Origin: Clostridiales bacterium
GTDB taxonomy: Bacteria; Bacillota; Clostridia; Peptostreptococcales; Anaerovoracaceae
Direction of reading: 5' to 3'
Assembly (NCBI GenBank): GCA_009776955.1
Contig: WRMW01000001.1
Location: 186,001-250,000 of the forward strand
Length of the DNA stretch: 64,000 nt
Part shown: piece after piece, positions 42,804-51,145 of the stretch
Numbering within the stretch: the stretch's first letter is position 1
Layout: each line of letters begins with the position of its first letter
Position numbers and translations under genes: made by a program
The notes under the pieces: generated by a model
Database searches by the model: none
The model's input: only the letters and a program-made list of their open reading frames with translations
What the model was told of the DNA's origin: nothing

Positions 42804-44840
42804 ATGCTGTTTTTCAAAATCGAGGGCAAGATAACGAATATGACCAAGAAGCAGAACAAGGAGCATTGCCAAAACTATGATTATGCAAACCTGATGCGTA
42901 TGCAATTGAACTTGATGAACGCAGAGGATTTTGGGGTGCCCAAATGCGCCATATTCCTTTGCTCGATCCGCAACAATGAATTGGTGGCGGGGGCGGTCGC
43001 GGACTGCATTGCGTCACTGGAAGAAAAAATGTCGGCGTTTGGAGCGGCCACGGCACTTGAATGCCGCGATATTCGCATAGAGGAAATACGGTGTTCGGCT
43101 TTGAGGGCATTGGCGGAGCTAGGGTCGAACAACAATTTTCTAAGGAGCGCCAGCGATATTTTTGACAGCTTCGATTTGGAGGGGTCGCTTTTTCGGGGGC
43201 ATTCCGACCTGAAATACAAGGACTATCTGTTGCCGCCTCTTGAGGAAATAAGCAAGGGCGAGCTGACAAAGAGGGCCACGCGGCTTTTGTTCCAAAGCAT
43301 TCTTCCTGAGATCGAGCGTATCTACCAGCCGCCAAAACATCAAGCGGATGGGCATCCTGTCCACTATTTTCTCCAGACCGACGATGACGGCGTGGCGGTG
43401 GACATAGCGGAGATACTGATGTCCGCCCTGCTTGCGAACGGGCGGCTCAAAAGCCGGAGATTCAGCGTGGTTGACACAAAAAAGAAATGGAGCCGCTACG
43501 ACGGCTATGATGAGTTCGAGGAATTGTACATGATGTCGGCAGGCGGGGCAGTGGTGGTCGATCTGAGCGCCAGCATTTCAAAAGAGGACGACGAGTATCT
43601 TAGCAATGAAAACGAAAAGGTCGCAAAGATATGCCAGATATCATGCGAACACAGAAACAGCGCGCTGACCGTTTTTCGGCTGCCACGCGCCGCCGACCGC
43701 CTGAAGAAAGTGATGCGCGAGCATCTGGGCACGATGACGGTGATAGACCTTACCGAGGACATAGTCTCCGCGGAGACGGCAAAGGCGTATCTGCAAGGGA
43801 GTGCGCGAGTGCATGATGTGAAAGGGGATAAAGCGTTGTATAAATGCGTAGGGGATCCAATAAAGACATATTCGGTCTCCGACCTGAACAAAGAGTTTCG
43901 GCAGTGGTACGACAACCAGCTAAAGACACGCTGCTATACGCAGTACGCCTGCTTTGATTCAAGCCTTGGCATTTCTGCGAAAGAGAGCAAGCCCAAGGGT
44001 GCCGCCTATGTAGAATTGGAAAAAATGATAGGGCTTTCGGAGGCAAAATCCGTGATAAATCAGGCGGTCGATTTCTACAAGGCACAGAAGCTTTTCAAGG
44101 ACCGAGGCATGGCCGCAGACAGGCCGGCTATGCATATGGTGTTCACGGGCTCGCCGGGCACGGCAAAAACCAGCGTCGCGCGTCTGTTCGCGCAGATAAT
44201 GAGAGACAACCAGGTGCTGTCCGTCGGGAATCTGGTGGAATGCGGGCGGGCCGATTTGGTCAGCAGATACCTTGGGGGTACGGCGCCGGACGTAAGGCGG
44301 AAATTCAAGGAGGCCATGGGGTCTGTGCTGTTCATAGATGAGGCGTATTCGCTTGCGGAGGAACGCAGCGGCCTGTATGGCGACGAGGCCATCAATGCCA
44401 TAGTGCAGGAAATGGAGAACAGGCGCGAGGATTTGGTGGTGATATTTGCGGGGTATACGGACAAGATGGAGGGGTTTTTGCAGAAGAATCCAGGGCTTCG
44501 CTCAAGGATAGCTTTCCATGTCCCGTTTGCCGACTACGACACGGACGAGCTTTTGGCAATAATGGAGCTGATGGCAAAGAAGCAGTCGATGACGCTAGGC
44601 AAAGACGTGGACAGGAAGGTCCGGGGCATCCTCGGAAGGGCCATTCGGCATCCCGATTTCGGGAACGGGCGCTATGTGAGGAATATGCTTGAAAACGCCC
44701 GTATGAAGCAGGCGAGCCGTCTGCTCAGGATGGATGCGGGGAAAATCACGGACGAGAAGCTAAAGCTGCTTGTGGCGGATGATTTTGAGGAATTGCAGGC
44801 AAAGAAAAGAGAGGTTGAAAGGATAGGGTTCGCAGGGTAA
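42804..44840 (+). CDS. CbxX/SpoVK-type AAA+ ATPase
   Basis: 678 aa from ATG 42804 (AAAGGA 8 nt upstream). The C-terminal AAA+ module has Walker A GSPGTAKTS (about residue 450), Walker B VLFIDEAYSL, sensor VIFAGYTDKM, and the Arg finger in NPGLRSRIAFHVPF, as in CbbX, CfxQ and SpoVK. The N-terminal 400 residues are unrecognised; a stretch around 250 (GGAVVVDLSASIS, then SALTVFRLP) could be a degenerate second AAA fold. It is the first gene of the accessory island and may remodel one of the encoded partners. Confidence 0.82.
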   Translation: MLFFKIEGKITNMTKKQNKEHCQNYDYANLMRMQLNLMNAEDFGVPKCAIFLCSIRNNELVAGAVADCIASLEEKMSAFGAATALECRDIRIEEIRCSALRALAELGSNNNFLRSASDIFDSFDLEGSLFRGHSDLKYKDYLLPPLEEISKGELTKRATRLLFQSILPEIERIYQPPKHQADGHPVHYFLQTDDDGVAVDIAEILMSALLANGRLKSRRFSVVDTKKKWSRYDGYDEFEELYMMSAGGAVVVDLSASISKEDDEYLSNENEKVAKICQISCEHRNSALTVFRLPRAADRLKKVMREHLGTMTVIDLTEDIVSAETAKAYLQGSARVHDVKGDKALYKCVGDPIKTYSVSDLNKEFRQWYDNQLKTRCYTQYACFDSSLGISAKESKPKGAAYVELEKMIGLSEAKSVINQAVDFYKAQKLFKDRGMAADRPAMHMVFTGSPGTAKTSVARLFAQIMRDNQVLSVGNLVECGRADLVSRYLGGTAPDVRRKFKEAMGSVLFIDEAYSLAEERSGLYGDEAINAIVQEMENRREDLVVIFAGYTDKMEGFLQKNPGLRSRIAFHVPFADYDTDELLAIMELMAKKQSMTLGKDVDRKVRGILGRAIRHPDFGNGRYVRNMLENARMKQASRLLRMDAGKITDEKLKLLVADDFEELQAKKREVERIGFAG

Positions 44841-44888
44841 GGGGATGGGCGGCGAAACGGTTAAGGAAAGGGGTAGAAAGGAGCATTT

Positions 44889-45491
44889 ATGAGCGGAACA
44901 CATCGCAAGAGCACAATATACTTCACGGCGGACCTGCATTTTGGCCATGAGAATGCGATAAGGCATTCCCGCAGGCCATTCGAGTCGATCGAGGAGATGG
45001 ACGCTGCATTGATACAAAACTGGAATGAAACCGTCTCCGCCGATGACGAGGTATATATTTTGGGCGACTTCACATTGAAGCCCGCCGAGATCGCGCACAA
45101 TTATCTGTCTATGCTGAACGGGCGGAAGTATTACATACGGGGCAACCATGACAGGTTCCTGAAGCGGATAGACATGTACGGTGACCATTTTGAGTGGGTG
45201 AAGGACTACCATGTGCTCAGGCACGAGGGCAGGATGTTTGTGCTGTTCCATTATCCCATCGCTGAGTGGGACGGGTATTTTCGGGGCTCGATACACTTGC
45301 ATGGGCATGTCCACAATGGCACGCCTGGTCCGTTAGGGCGTTTGCATGTGCCGCATGGGTCGGAAAAGCACTTCGCTGTCGGTGAGTTGGCATACGATAT
45401 AGGCGTTGACGCTATGGGCTTTCGGCCTGTGAGCATCGACGAGATAATTGCGCGGGCGGACGCGAGCATGGCGCTCTTTATGAGGCCATGA
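44889..45491 (+). CDS. calcineurin-like metallophosphoesterase (first of three)
   Basis: 200 aa. Metal motifs: FTADLHFGHENAI, ILGDFT, RGNHDRF, LFHYP and LHGHVHNG. Its closest look is to small phosphoesterases also seen on phages and plasmids (HFGHEN...RPF signature). AAAGGAG precedes the ATG. Substrate unknown. It is one of three unrelated-looking members of the superfamily within 4 kb. Confidence 0.85.
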   Translation: MSGTHRKSTIYFTADLHFGHENAIRHSRRPFESIEEMDAALIQNWNETVSADDEVYILGDFTLKPAEIAHNYLSMLNGRKYYIRGNHDRFLKRIDMYGDHFEWVKDYHVLRHEGRMFVLFHYPIAEWDGYFRGSIHLHGHVHNGTPGPLGRLHVPHGSEKHFAVGELAYDIGVDAMGFRPVSIDEIIARADASMALFMRP

Positions 45492-45516
45492 CATATGGCA
45501 TAGCTGGAAAGAGGAT

Positions 45517-45612
45517 GAGGGTGGCAAAGAGGGCGTGACATCCGCATGGGCTATGGCAGAGGGCGGGGATGGCAAAGAGGATGTGACATCCGCATGGGCT
45601 ATGGCAGAGGGC
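45517..45612 (+). repeat. 48-bp tandem duplication
   Basis: Copy 1 at 45517-45564 and copy 2 at 45565-45612 differ at only a few bases (core TGACATCCGCATGGGCTATG). They fill half of the 198-bp gap between two phosphoesterase genes. Confidence 0.85.
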
Positions 45613-45689
45613 AGTAAGTGATGGTAAGATGCAAGATGATATGCGGGAGTTGACTTGCGGGATGCGTTTGGCAAAGGAGGTTTGGCATA

Positions 45690-46604
45690 ATGGTTTTGTA
45701 CGCGATAAGCGATATACACGGGTTTTTGGACGAGGCGAAGGAAACGCTGAAAAATGTCGATTTGACGGACAAGCGAAACAAGGTCGTTTTCTGCGGAGAT
45801 TATATAGACGGCGGGCCGGCATCGTGCGAGACGCTTTATTTCATCAAGGATTTCCAAAAGAGCAAGCCCTCGCAGACCATTGTGCTGATGGGCAACCACG
45901 AGGAGATGTTTTTGGAGTATCTTTTCGGCGAGGGGGACGAGTGGATTTTGTTCGACCAAGACCTTAGCTCCGTCAAAAGCTTTATGTCAAAGCAGGACTT
46001 TGAGGAGATACAGGAAAAGGTGGCTTGCAGATTCAAGGCCGGGGAGTTCAGGGATCATGGCGAAGTGACTGCCGCCATAAGCCGTTTGTGCAAAAATGCC
46101 GTAAAGGGCAGCCACAAGGAGCTGTTTGCGTGGCTACGGAAGCTGCCATACCATTATGAGACGGAGAAGCAGATTTTTGTCCATGCGGGCATCGACGAGG
46201 AGGCGGGGGAGCTGTGGAAGCACGGCACGCCGGAGCATTGGTTTGCGGGCAAGTTCCCTGCCACTACGGGGGGGTTCTACAAGGACATCATAGCGGGGCA
46301 CGTCGGCACATCCGGCATCGCGGGCGATCCGTCGTTCCGCGATATCTATTGGGACGGGAAAAGCCACTACTATATAGACGGGACGGTGAAAGTGAGCAAG
46401 TGCATACCTTTGCTGAAGTACGACACAGAGAGCGGCGTGTATACGGGTTTTCGCAAGGTGCGAGGTGGTGGGGGCGGCTGCTGCGGTGGTGGAAAGGGCA
46501 AGGACAATGGCTGCGGCGGCGTCGGTGGGGGTGACGGCAAGGATGATGGTGATGGCAGTGAGTGGGAGGAGTATTTGATTAAAAAGGAGTGTGGGCGGTG
46601 GTGA
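45690..46604 (+). CDS. metallophosphoesterase, Ser/Thr phosphatase-like (second of three)
   Basis: 304 aa. PPP-type motifs: AISDIHGFLDEAKE, VFCGDYIDGGP, LMGNHEEMFLEY, FVHAGID and IAGHVG. Resembles bacterial PrpE/ApaH-like protein phosphatases or Ap4A hydrolases. The last 45 residues are Gly/Cys-rich (RGGGGGCCGGGKGKDNGCGG), an unusual low-complexity tail that might bind metal. GGAGG lies before the ATG. Confidence 0.83.
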   Translation: MVLYAISDIHGFLDEAKETLKNVDLTDKRNKVVFCGDYIDGGPASCETLYFIKDFQKSKPSQTIVLMGNHEEMFLEYLFGEGDEWILFDQDLSSVKSFMSKQDFEEIQEKVACRFKAGEFRDHGEVTAAISRLCKNAVKGSHKELFAWLRKLPYHYETEKQIFVHAGIDEEAGELWKHGTPEHWFAGKFPATTGGFYKDIIAGHVGTSGIAGDPSFRDIYWDGKSHYYIDGTVKVSKCIPLLKYDTESGVYTGFRKVRGGGGGCCGGGKGKDNGCGGVGGGDGKDDGDGSEWEEYLIKKECGRW

Positions 46605-46634
46605 TGTGGTGCTGAGCAATGAGGGCTGTAGGCG

Positions 46635-46686
46635 TGGGTCAAAAATGACCCCTGGCGCGTGATGTGATAGCCATTGTAAGGGTCGG
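46635..46686 (+). promoter_or_regulatory. leader element, copy 2 (before the 473-aa gene)
   Basis: TGGGTCAAAAAT (46635-46646), here forming a GGGTCA/TGACCC hairpin, then GCCATTGTAAGGGTCGG (46670-46686) at the same spacing as copy 1 at 42712. Confidence 0.5.
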
Positions 46687-46759
46687 GGTAAGGGCGACCA
46701 GTAGAAACGAGAACGAGTAAGAAGTTGTTGCTTAGGGATTAATAGGAGGAATATGGACA

Positions 46760-48181
46760 ATGGCGGCAGAAAGTTGTGTAAGTGGAATCAGTAATGAGTT
46801 TTTCAGATATCTAATTTGCTGTGGGAGCTATGACTTGCAGAAAAAGTACGGAAAGAAAACCCGCAAGGTTTTGGAGGTGATTTTCGCTGATGAGTTGGAA
46901 GACGGGAAGAAAACCTTTAGAGATATTGTAAAGGAGTATGTAGGTTATATTGAGAACAACAATGCAAAAGAGCTATATATGCTTGTGAAAGAAAAAAAGT
47001 TTAGGTCTTTGCCGAAAGAATTAAAGAACCTTGTGACGTATGATTTTAAGGATGAAAACGATGAGAACGCAAGAAAACTGTATGAGGCGATTGATATTGA
47101 TAGCGATATGAATCTCGATGTGTTTTTAGATGAGGCCTGCGTAAATACAAAAAATAGATGCACTTGCAAAGAAATGATATCTTCACTTAAGCATTGTCAC
47201 GAAAGTCCTAATCTGGAAAAATATATGAGGTATAGGCTCTTTGAAAACTTTGAGCAACTTAATCCGAAGCGTGACTATAAAGAGGGCTTGTGCAGGAAAC
47301 GCTTCGATTGTGATAGCCATGACGGCTCTTGTGCGCTGGCAAGCAAGATTTACGACAAGCTGTGGGGGTGGATGTACATAAACAGTGAAAATAATGAGAG
47401 TTGGTATAATAAGAAACACTATTGGTCGGTTCTTAATGACGAAGAAGCCAAGTCATATGAAATTCCCAAGGAGTGTAAGGATTTATGGGATTTCTGGAGG
47501 AGAAATAAGCTTGGCGAGTATGAAAATAAGCATGGAAAGCTTATATCCATAATGTCTGGCCTGAACAGCGACACGATGAATTCTTTCAAAACAACGTACA
47601 ATAAAGCGTTAGAGATTAAAGCAGGAGAAGAAAAAATACCCTTGGAAAGTTATACGGTTAAGGGGGGTAGGATTGATATTGAGAAATTAGTGTTGAAGAA
47701 CCCAGATGTTCTTACGAAGATTTGTGAAAACAATGACATACAAAAATTTGCACAATTGACACATTCGATAGGCAATTTCACGTTGATACCCCACAAAATT
47801 AAATTTGGAAAAAATAAAGACCCTGAGTGTTTTCAGTATAGGGGAAGTAAACATGACATTAAAGATTACTGGGATCTGTCCCTTAAACTTCTAAAAGAGC
47901 CATGGAATTTCGGCGAGGGTGATGGCAAGCATTTTGAAGACTATATAGATACATTCTACCTTAATTGCTACGTGGATAAGAATTATGATGTCGAAGAATT
48001 GTTTACGGAGCATTTTGATGTTGGGCATCTTTATCCCGCAGATTCAGACGAAATGGAAAGATTCTTAAGCAACGTCAACGAAAAAATCATTTCCCGCGGC
48101 ACGCTGATGGTTCTTATCCTGATGCTGAAAAAGTGGGATGAGCTTAATGGCAAGAAGCCAAGCAACGGAGACGCCAATTAG
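46760..48181 (+). CDS. unknown protein with DTMNS/GNFTLIP domain, stand-alone
   Basis: 473 aa, visibly more AT-rich than its neighbours, which suggests recent transfer. I cannot assign a function. Its C-terminal 300 residues share an ordered set of motifs with the WYL-fused protein at 51146: YDFKDE, KLWG, SDTMNS, THSIGNFTLIP, DYWDLSLKLL, YIDTFY and ISRGTLMVLILMLKKW. HxxGNFTL recalls the GNLTL segment of DUF1524/GmrSD nucleases, but no HxxP-type partner motif is clear. Cys-rich stretch at 120-200 (NRCTCKEM, CHESPN). AGGAGG precedes the start. Confidence 0.7.
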   Translation: MAAESCVSGISNEFFRYLICCGSYDLQKKYGKKTRKVLEVIFADELEDGKKTFRDIVKEYVGYIENNNAKELYMLVKEKKFRSLPKELKNLVTYDFKDENDENARKLYEAIDIDSDMNLDVFLDEACVNTKNRCTCKEMISSLKHCHESPNLEKYMRYRLFENFEQLNPKRDYKEGLCRKRFDCDSHDGSCALASKIYDKLWGWMYINSENNESWYNKKHYWSVLNDEEAKSYEIPKECKDLWDFWRRNKLGEYENKHGKLISIMSGLNSDTMNSFKTTYNKALEIKAGEEKIPLESYTVKGGRIDIEKLVLKNPDVLTKICENNDIQKFAQLTHSIGNFTLIPHKIKFGKNKDPECFQYRGSKHDIKDYWDLSLKLLKEPWNFGEGDGKHFEDYIDTFYLNCYVDKNYDVEELFTEHFDVGHLYPADSDEMERFLSNVNEKIISRGTLMVLILMLKKWDELNGKKPSNGDAN

Positions 48182-48227
48182 TTCTATCTGACAAATGCTT
48201 ATGGATGAAAGGAGACGGTGAAATATT

Positions 48228-48917
48228 ATGGTACATTTGACAGGCGATACGCACGGGATTTTTGACAGGGTTGAGGAGTTTTGCTATGGATACGACACGG
48301 AGCCGGACGATATCCTCGTCATTCTTGGGGATGCGGGCATCAATTACTTCGGTTGGCGTGAGGACAGGGAGCTGAAAGAGCAGCTTGCCGAACTTCCGAT
48401 AACATTGCTCTGCATACACGGCAACCATGAGATACGCCCCGAAAACATCTATACGTACGAGGAGACCGAGCGTTTTGGCGGCATTGTGTGGCATGAGCCG
48501 GACTTCCCGAACCTGTTGTTTGCCAAGGACGGGGAGATATACGAGCTTGCGGGCAGGCGCTGCATCGCCATCGGCGGGGCATATAGCATAGACAAATATA
48601 TGCGTACAAAGAATGTGGACTGGTGGCCGGACGAGCAGCCGTCGGACGAGACCAAGGATTTGGTGGAGGAGCGTCTTGAGGCGGAAGGTTGGCGCGTGGA
48701 CGTGGTGCTGTCGCATACCTGCCCATACGACTATATGCCGAGGGAGGCGTTTCTGTCGGAATTTAACCAGGAGTATGTCGATGACAGCACAGAGCTATGG
48801 CTAGGCCAGATAGAGCAAAGGCTCGACTATGATGCCTGGTACTGCGGGCATTTTCATACGGACAAGCTCGACCGCAAGGTGTGGTTTTTGCAGGATGATT
48901 TCCGGGAATTGTGCTGA
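48228..48917 (+). CDS. calcineurin-like metallophosphoesterase (third of three)
   Basis: 229 aa. Motifs: HLTGDTHGIFDR, VILGDAGINYFG, CIHGNHEIRP, VVLSHTCPYDY and WYCGHFHTDK. The set is complete. The GDAG variant and the YSIDKYMR segment are typical of a Firmicutes subgroup without assigned substrate. AAAGGAGA precedes the ATG. It follows the stand-alone DTMNS gene by 47 bp. Confidence 0.83.
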   Translation: MVHLTGDTHGIFDRVEEFCYGYDTEPDDILVILGDAGINYFGWREDRELKEQLAELPITLLCIHGNHEIRPENIYTYEETERFGGIVWHEPDFPNLLFAKDGEIYELAGRRCIAIGGAYSIDKYMRTKNVDWWPDEQPSDETKDLVEERLEAEGWRVDVVLSHTCPYDYMPREAFLSEFNQEYVDDSTELWLGQIEQRLDYDAWYCGHFHTDKLDRKVWFLQDDFRELC

Positions 48918-48970
48918 TGTTGAGCGCTTTGACTTGTACACAGGATTTAAGAGGAAATAGGAGGGAATAG

Positions 48971-49378
48971 ATGTTGGAGGGAAATGGTATGCAGCATGCG
49001 TTTTCGGAGCAAAGCCTGAGGGGGCTTTTCGGCTTCTATAAGGACGATTCCAAGGCTGTCGATATGATTTTGCTGTCTTTGAAATCGTTTGAGGACTATC
49101 ATGCTGCCATCTTTTCGGCGGAGATTAAGAGGATGGCTAAAGGTAGCCATCAGCAAGGGTTGGAGGACTATCAGGACGAAATGCAGGCTGCCGACAAAAG
49201 CAGGACGCTCTGTCACAACAGCGTGCTGTCAAACGTCAACGTCCTTAACCGTATGGCTGTCAAGGCGGGGTTGCCTCCTGTGTATGAGGGCACGGTCTCG
49301 GAGAGCCAGCCTTATCGCAGAGAGGTGGCCGACGCTGTGCTTGCGTATGTGGAGGGGGTTGTGAAAGAGCGTGGGTGA
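48971..49378 (+). CDS. DUF3232-like small protein
   Basis: 135 aa, all helical in appearance. AADKSRTLCHNSVLSNVNVLNRMAVKAGLPPVYEGT and the C-terminal RREVADAVLAYVEGVVKERG resemble DUF3232 proteins (recalled, no function known). GGAGGGAA lies upstream; ATG 48989 with its own GGAGGG is an alternative start. Last gene before a 264-bp gap with two promoters. Confidence 0.6.
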   Translation: MLEGNGMQHAFSEQSLRGLFGFYKDDSKAVDMILLSLKSFEDYHAAIFSAEIKRMAKGSHQQGLEDYQDEMQAADKSRTLCHNSVLSNVNVLNRMAVKAGLPPVYEGTVSESQPYRREVADAVLAYVEGVVKERG

Positions 49379-49410
49379 GGGGACGGGGTGCAGGCTGTCG
49401 CATGATTGAG

Positions 49411-49439
49411 TTGACACCCATTCGGCAAGGCACTAAAAT
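49411..49439 (+). promoter_or_regulatory. consensus promoter of the 24-codon ORF
   Basis: TTGACA (49411-49416), 17 bp, TAAAAT (49434-49439), among the best promoters in the window. Confidence 0.75.
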
Positions 49440-49476
49440 CAACGTATAGGGTATTTGTGCAAAAAGAGGTGAGATT

Positions 49477-49551
49477 ATGGACTGGGGCTTGATTGCAAAC
49501 ATCCGGGCGTATGCGTTGGTCAAAGAGGTTTTGAGCGAACAGGTTCGGTGA
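49477..49551 (+). CDS. 24-aa peptide ORF with own promoter
   Basis: MDWGLIANIRAYALVKEVLS and four further residues, then TGA. GAGGTGAG precedes the ATG at good spacing, and a consensus promoter lies 38 bp upstream. It is amphipathic rather than a clear membrane helix. It could be a leader peptide, a small regulator or toxin, or the stub of a truncated gene; sequence alone does not decide. Confidence 0.45.
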   Translation: MDWGLIANIRAYALVKEVLSEQVR

Positions 49552-49584
49552 AATCCGCAAGACACTTCCTATTGTCGGTATGGG

Positions 49585-49614
49585 TTGTAAATGGTACATC
49601 GTCTGTGTTATGAT
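49585..49614 (+). promoter_or_regulatory. promoter of the AlbA_2 gene
   Basis: TTGTAA (49585-49590), 18 bp, TATGAT (49609-49614); the start codon is 28 bp downstream. Confidence 0.6.
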
Positions 49615-49642
49615 TCAAGGAAAATGATGACGAGGAGACGTG

Positions 49643-51118
49643 ATGGTTGAGAACTTAGACATTATATTGAGCCAGGGCGAGTCATATACGGTCGAATTCA
49701 AGGCGAGTGCCGACAAGACTTTGGCTGATGAGGTGTCCGCTTTCGCAAACGCTTCCGGCGGGAAGATATATGTCGGAATTACGGACGATAATGTCCTTGC
49801 GGGAACAGATATCAGCAACCGTGCCCGCGCTGTCCTGAGCGACACCATCGCAAAAGTGGAGCCTAAGATAGACTCTGCCATCGAGGTTGATCTAGAGAAC
49901 AAGTTGCTTGTCGTGTCCGTTCCAGAGGGCCGAAACAAGCCGTACTCTGCGCCGTCGGGATATTATTTGCGCGTCGGCGCAGGAAAGACCAAGCTTACAA
50001 GGGATCAATTGCTTGAATTTATTCAGCGTGAGGGAAACATCCGCTATGATGAAATAGTTCGTAGCGACCTGCCGTTGGCAAGGAAATTCAATGAAGCGGC
50101 ATATGCGAAGTTTCTTGAAACTGCCGGAATCAGCAATGTGCTAGATCGTAAGGCCATCCTTGTGAATCTGGGCTGCGCTTCTTTGGAGCAGGGAGAGCAT
50201 GTATTCACAAATGCGGGGGCGTTGTTTTTCCGGCATAACGAGGATGATATCGTTTTCGAGCATAGCGCTATTGTGTGCGCTTTGTACAAGGGTTTGACAA
50301 AGGTTCATATCCTCGATGCCCAAAAGTACAACGAGGGTATTGTCGGCAATATAGACAATGCGATTCTGTTCTTGGAGAAAAACCTCCGCACTCGCTATGA
50401 AATCAAGGCGGTCAGGCGGGACGAGATACTCGAATTGCCGTTGGTGGCTTTGAAAGAAGCGGTGATAAATGCGGTCGTTCATCGGAATTATTACGAGAAG
50501 GGCGCAAACATAATGGTGGAAATCTTTGACGACAGGGTCGAGATTACAAGCCCTGGCGGTATGCCAAGCGGGATCGACGAAAAGAACTTCGGTAAAGTAA
50601 GCATACGCAGAAATCCTATAATTGCAAGCATTCTTCACAGAATCAACTATGTAGAGAAGATGGGCACAGGGATCGGCCGCATCAGGGAAGCTGCCTTGAA
50701 AGCGGGGGTGGCGATGCCAACATTTGAGAATGATGCGTTTTTCAAAGTGATTTTTGCGAGACAGGCGATGGATGATGGCGCTATAAGTGGCGGTATAAAT
50801 GACGATAATGGCGGTATAAATGACGATAATGGCGGTATAAATGACGATAATGGCGGTATAAATGACGATAATGGCGGTATAAATGACGATAATGGCGGTA
50901 TAAATGGCGGTATAAACGATGTATGTGGCGGTATAAACAGCCCCGAAACCGAAATACTGTCTTTGATCGAAAACGATGGCGGCATAACTATTCTCGCCAT
51001 TGCCGAGAAGCTTGGCCTTACGAAAAGAACGGCGGAGCGGCATATGGCAAATCTAAAGAAGCAAAACAAAATAAGATATGTCGGCTCCCCCAAGGCCGGG
51101 CGTTGGGAGATAGTGTAA
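49643..51118 (+). CDS. AlbA_2 (Schlafen-type) ATP-binding protein with winged-helix tail
   Basis: 491 aa from ATG 49643 (GGAG 5 nt upstream). The N-terminal AlbA_2 domain reads ESYTVEFKASADKTLADEVSAFANASGGKIYVG. From about 200 a GHKL-type ATPase-like module follows (LKEAVINAVVHRNYYEKG; FDDRVEITSPGGMP; KMGTGIGRIREA). Then comes a GGINDDN heptapeptide array (about 383-430) and a helix-turn-helix (ILAIAEKLGLTKRTAERHMANLKKQNKI). Such proteins are common putative regulators, often in mobile or defence contexts. Confidence 0.87.
   Translation: MVENLDIILSQGESYTVEFKASADKTLADEVSAFANASGGKIYVGITDDNVLAGTDISNRARAVLSDTIAKVEPKIDSAIEVDLENKLLVVSVPEGRNKPYSAPSGYYLRVGAGKTKLTRDQLLEFIQREGNIRYDEIVRSDLPLARKFNEAAYAKFLETAGISNVLDRKAILVNLGCASLEQGEHVFTNAGALFFRHNEDDIVFEHSAIVCALYKGLTKVHILDAQKYNEGIVGNIDNAILFLEKNLRTRYEIKAVRRDEILELPLVALKEAVINAVVHRNYYEKGANIMVEIFDDRVEITSPGGMPSGIDEKNFGKVSIRRNPIIASILHRINYVEKMGTGIGRIREAALKAGVAMPTFENDAFFKVIFARQAMDDGAISGGINDDNGGINDDNGGINDDNGGINDDNGGINDDNGGINGGINDVCGGINSPETEILSLIENDGGITILAIAEKLGLTKRTAERHMANLKKQNKIRYVGSPKAGRWEIV
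50789..50938 (+). repeat. 21-bp in-frame minisatellite in the AlbA_2 gene
   Basis: Five 21-bp units (50789-50893) encode GGINDDN; degenerate units continue to 50938 (GGIN, GGINDVC, GGIN). Copy-number change would lengthen or shorten the linker before the winged helix without changing frame. Confidence 0.92.
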
Positions 51119-51145
51119 GCATGGAATTGAGGAAAGGGATGTAGG

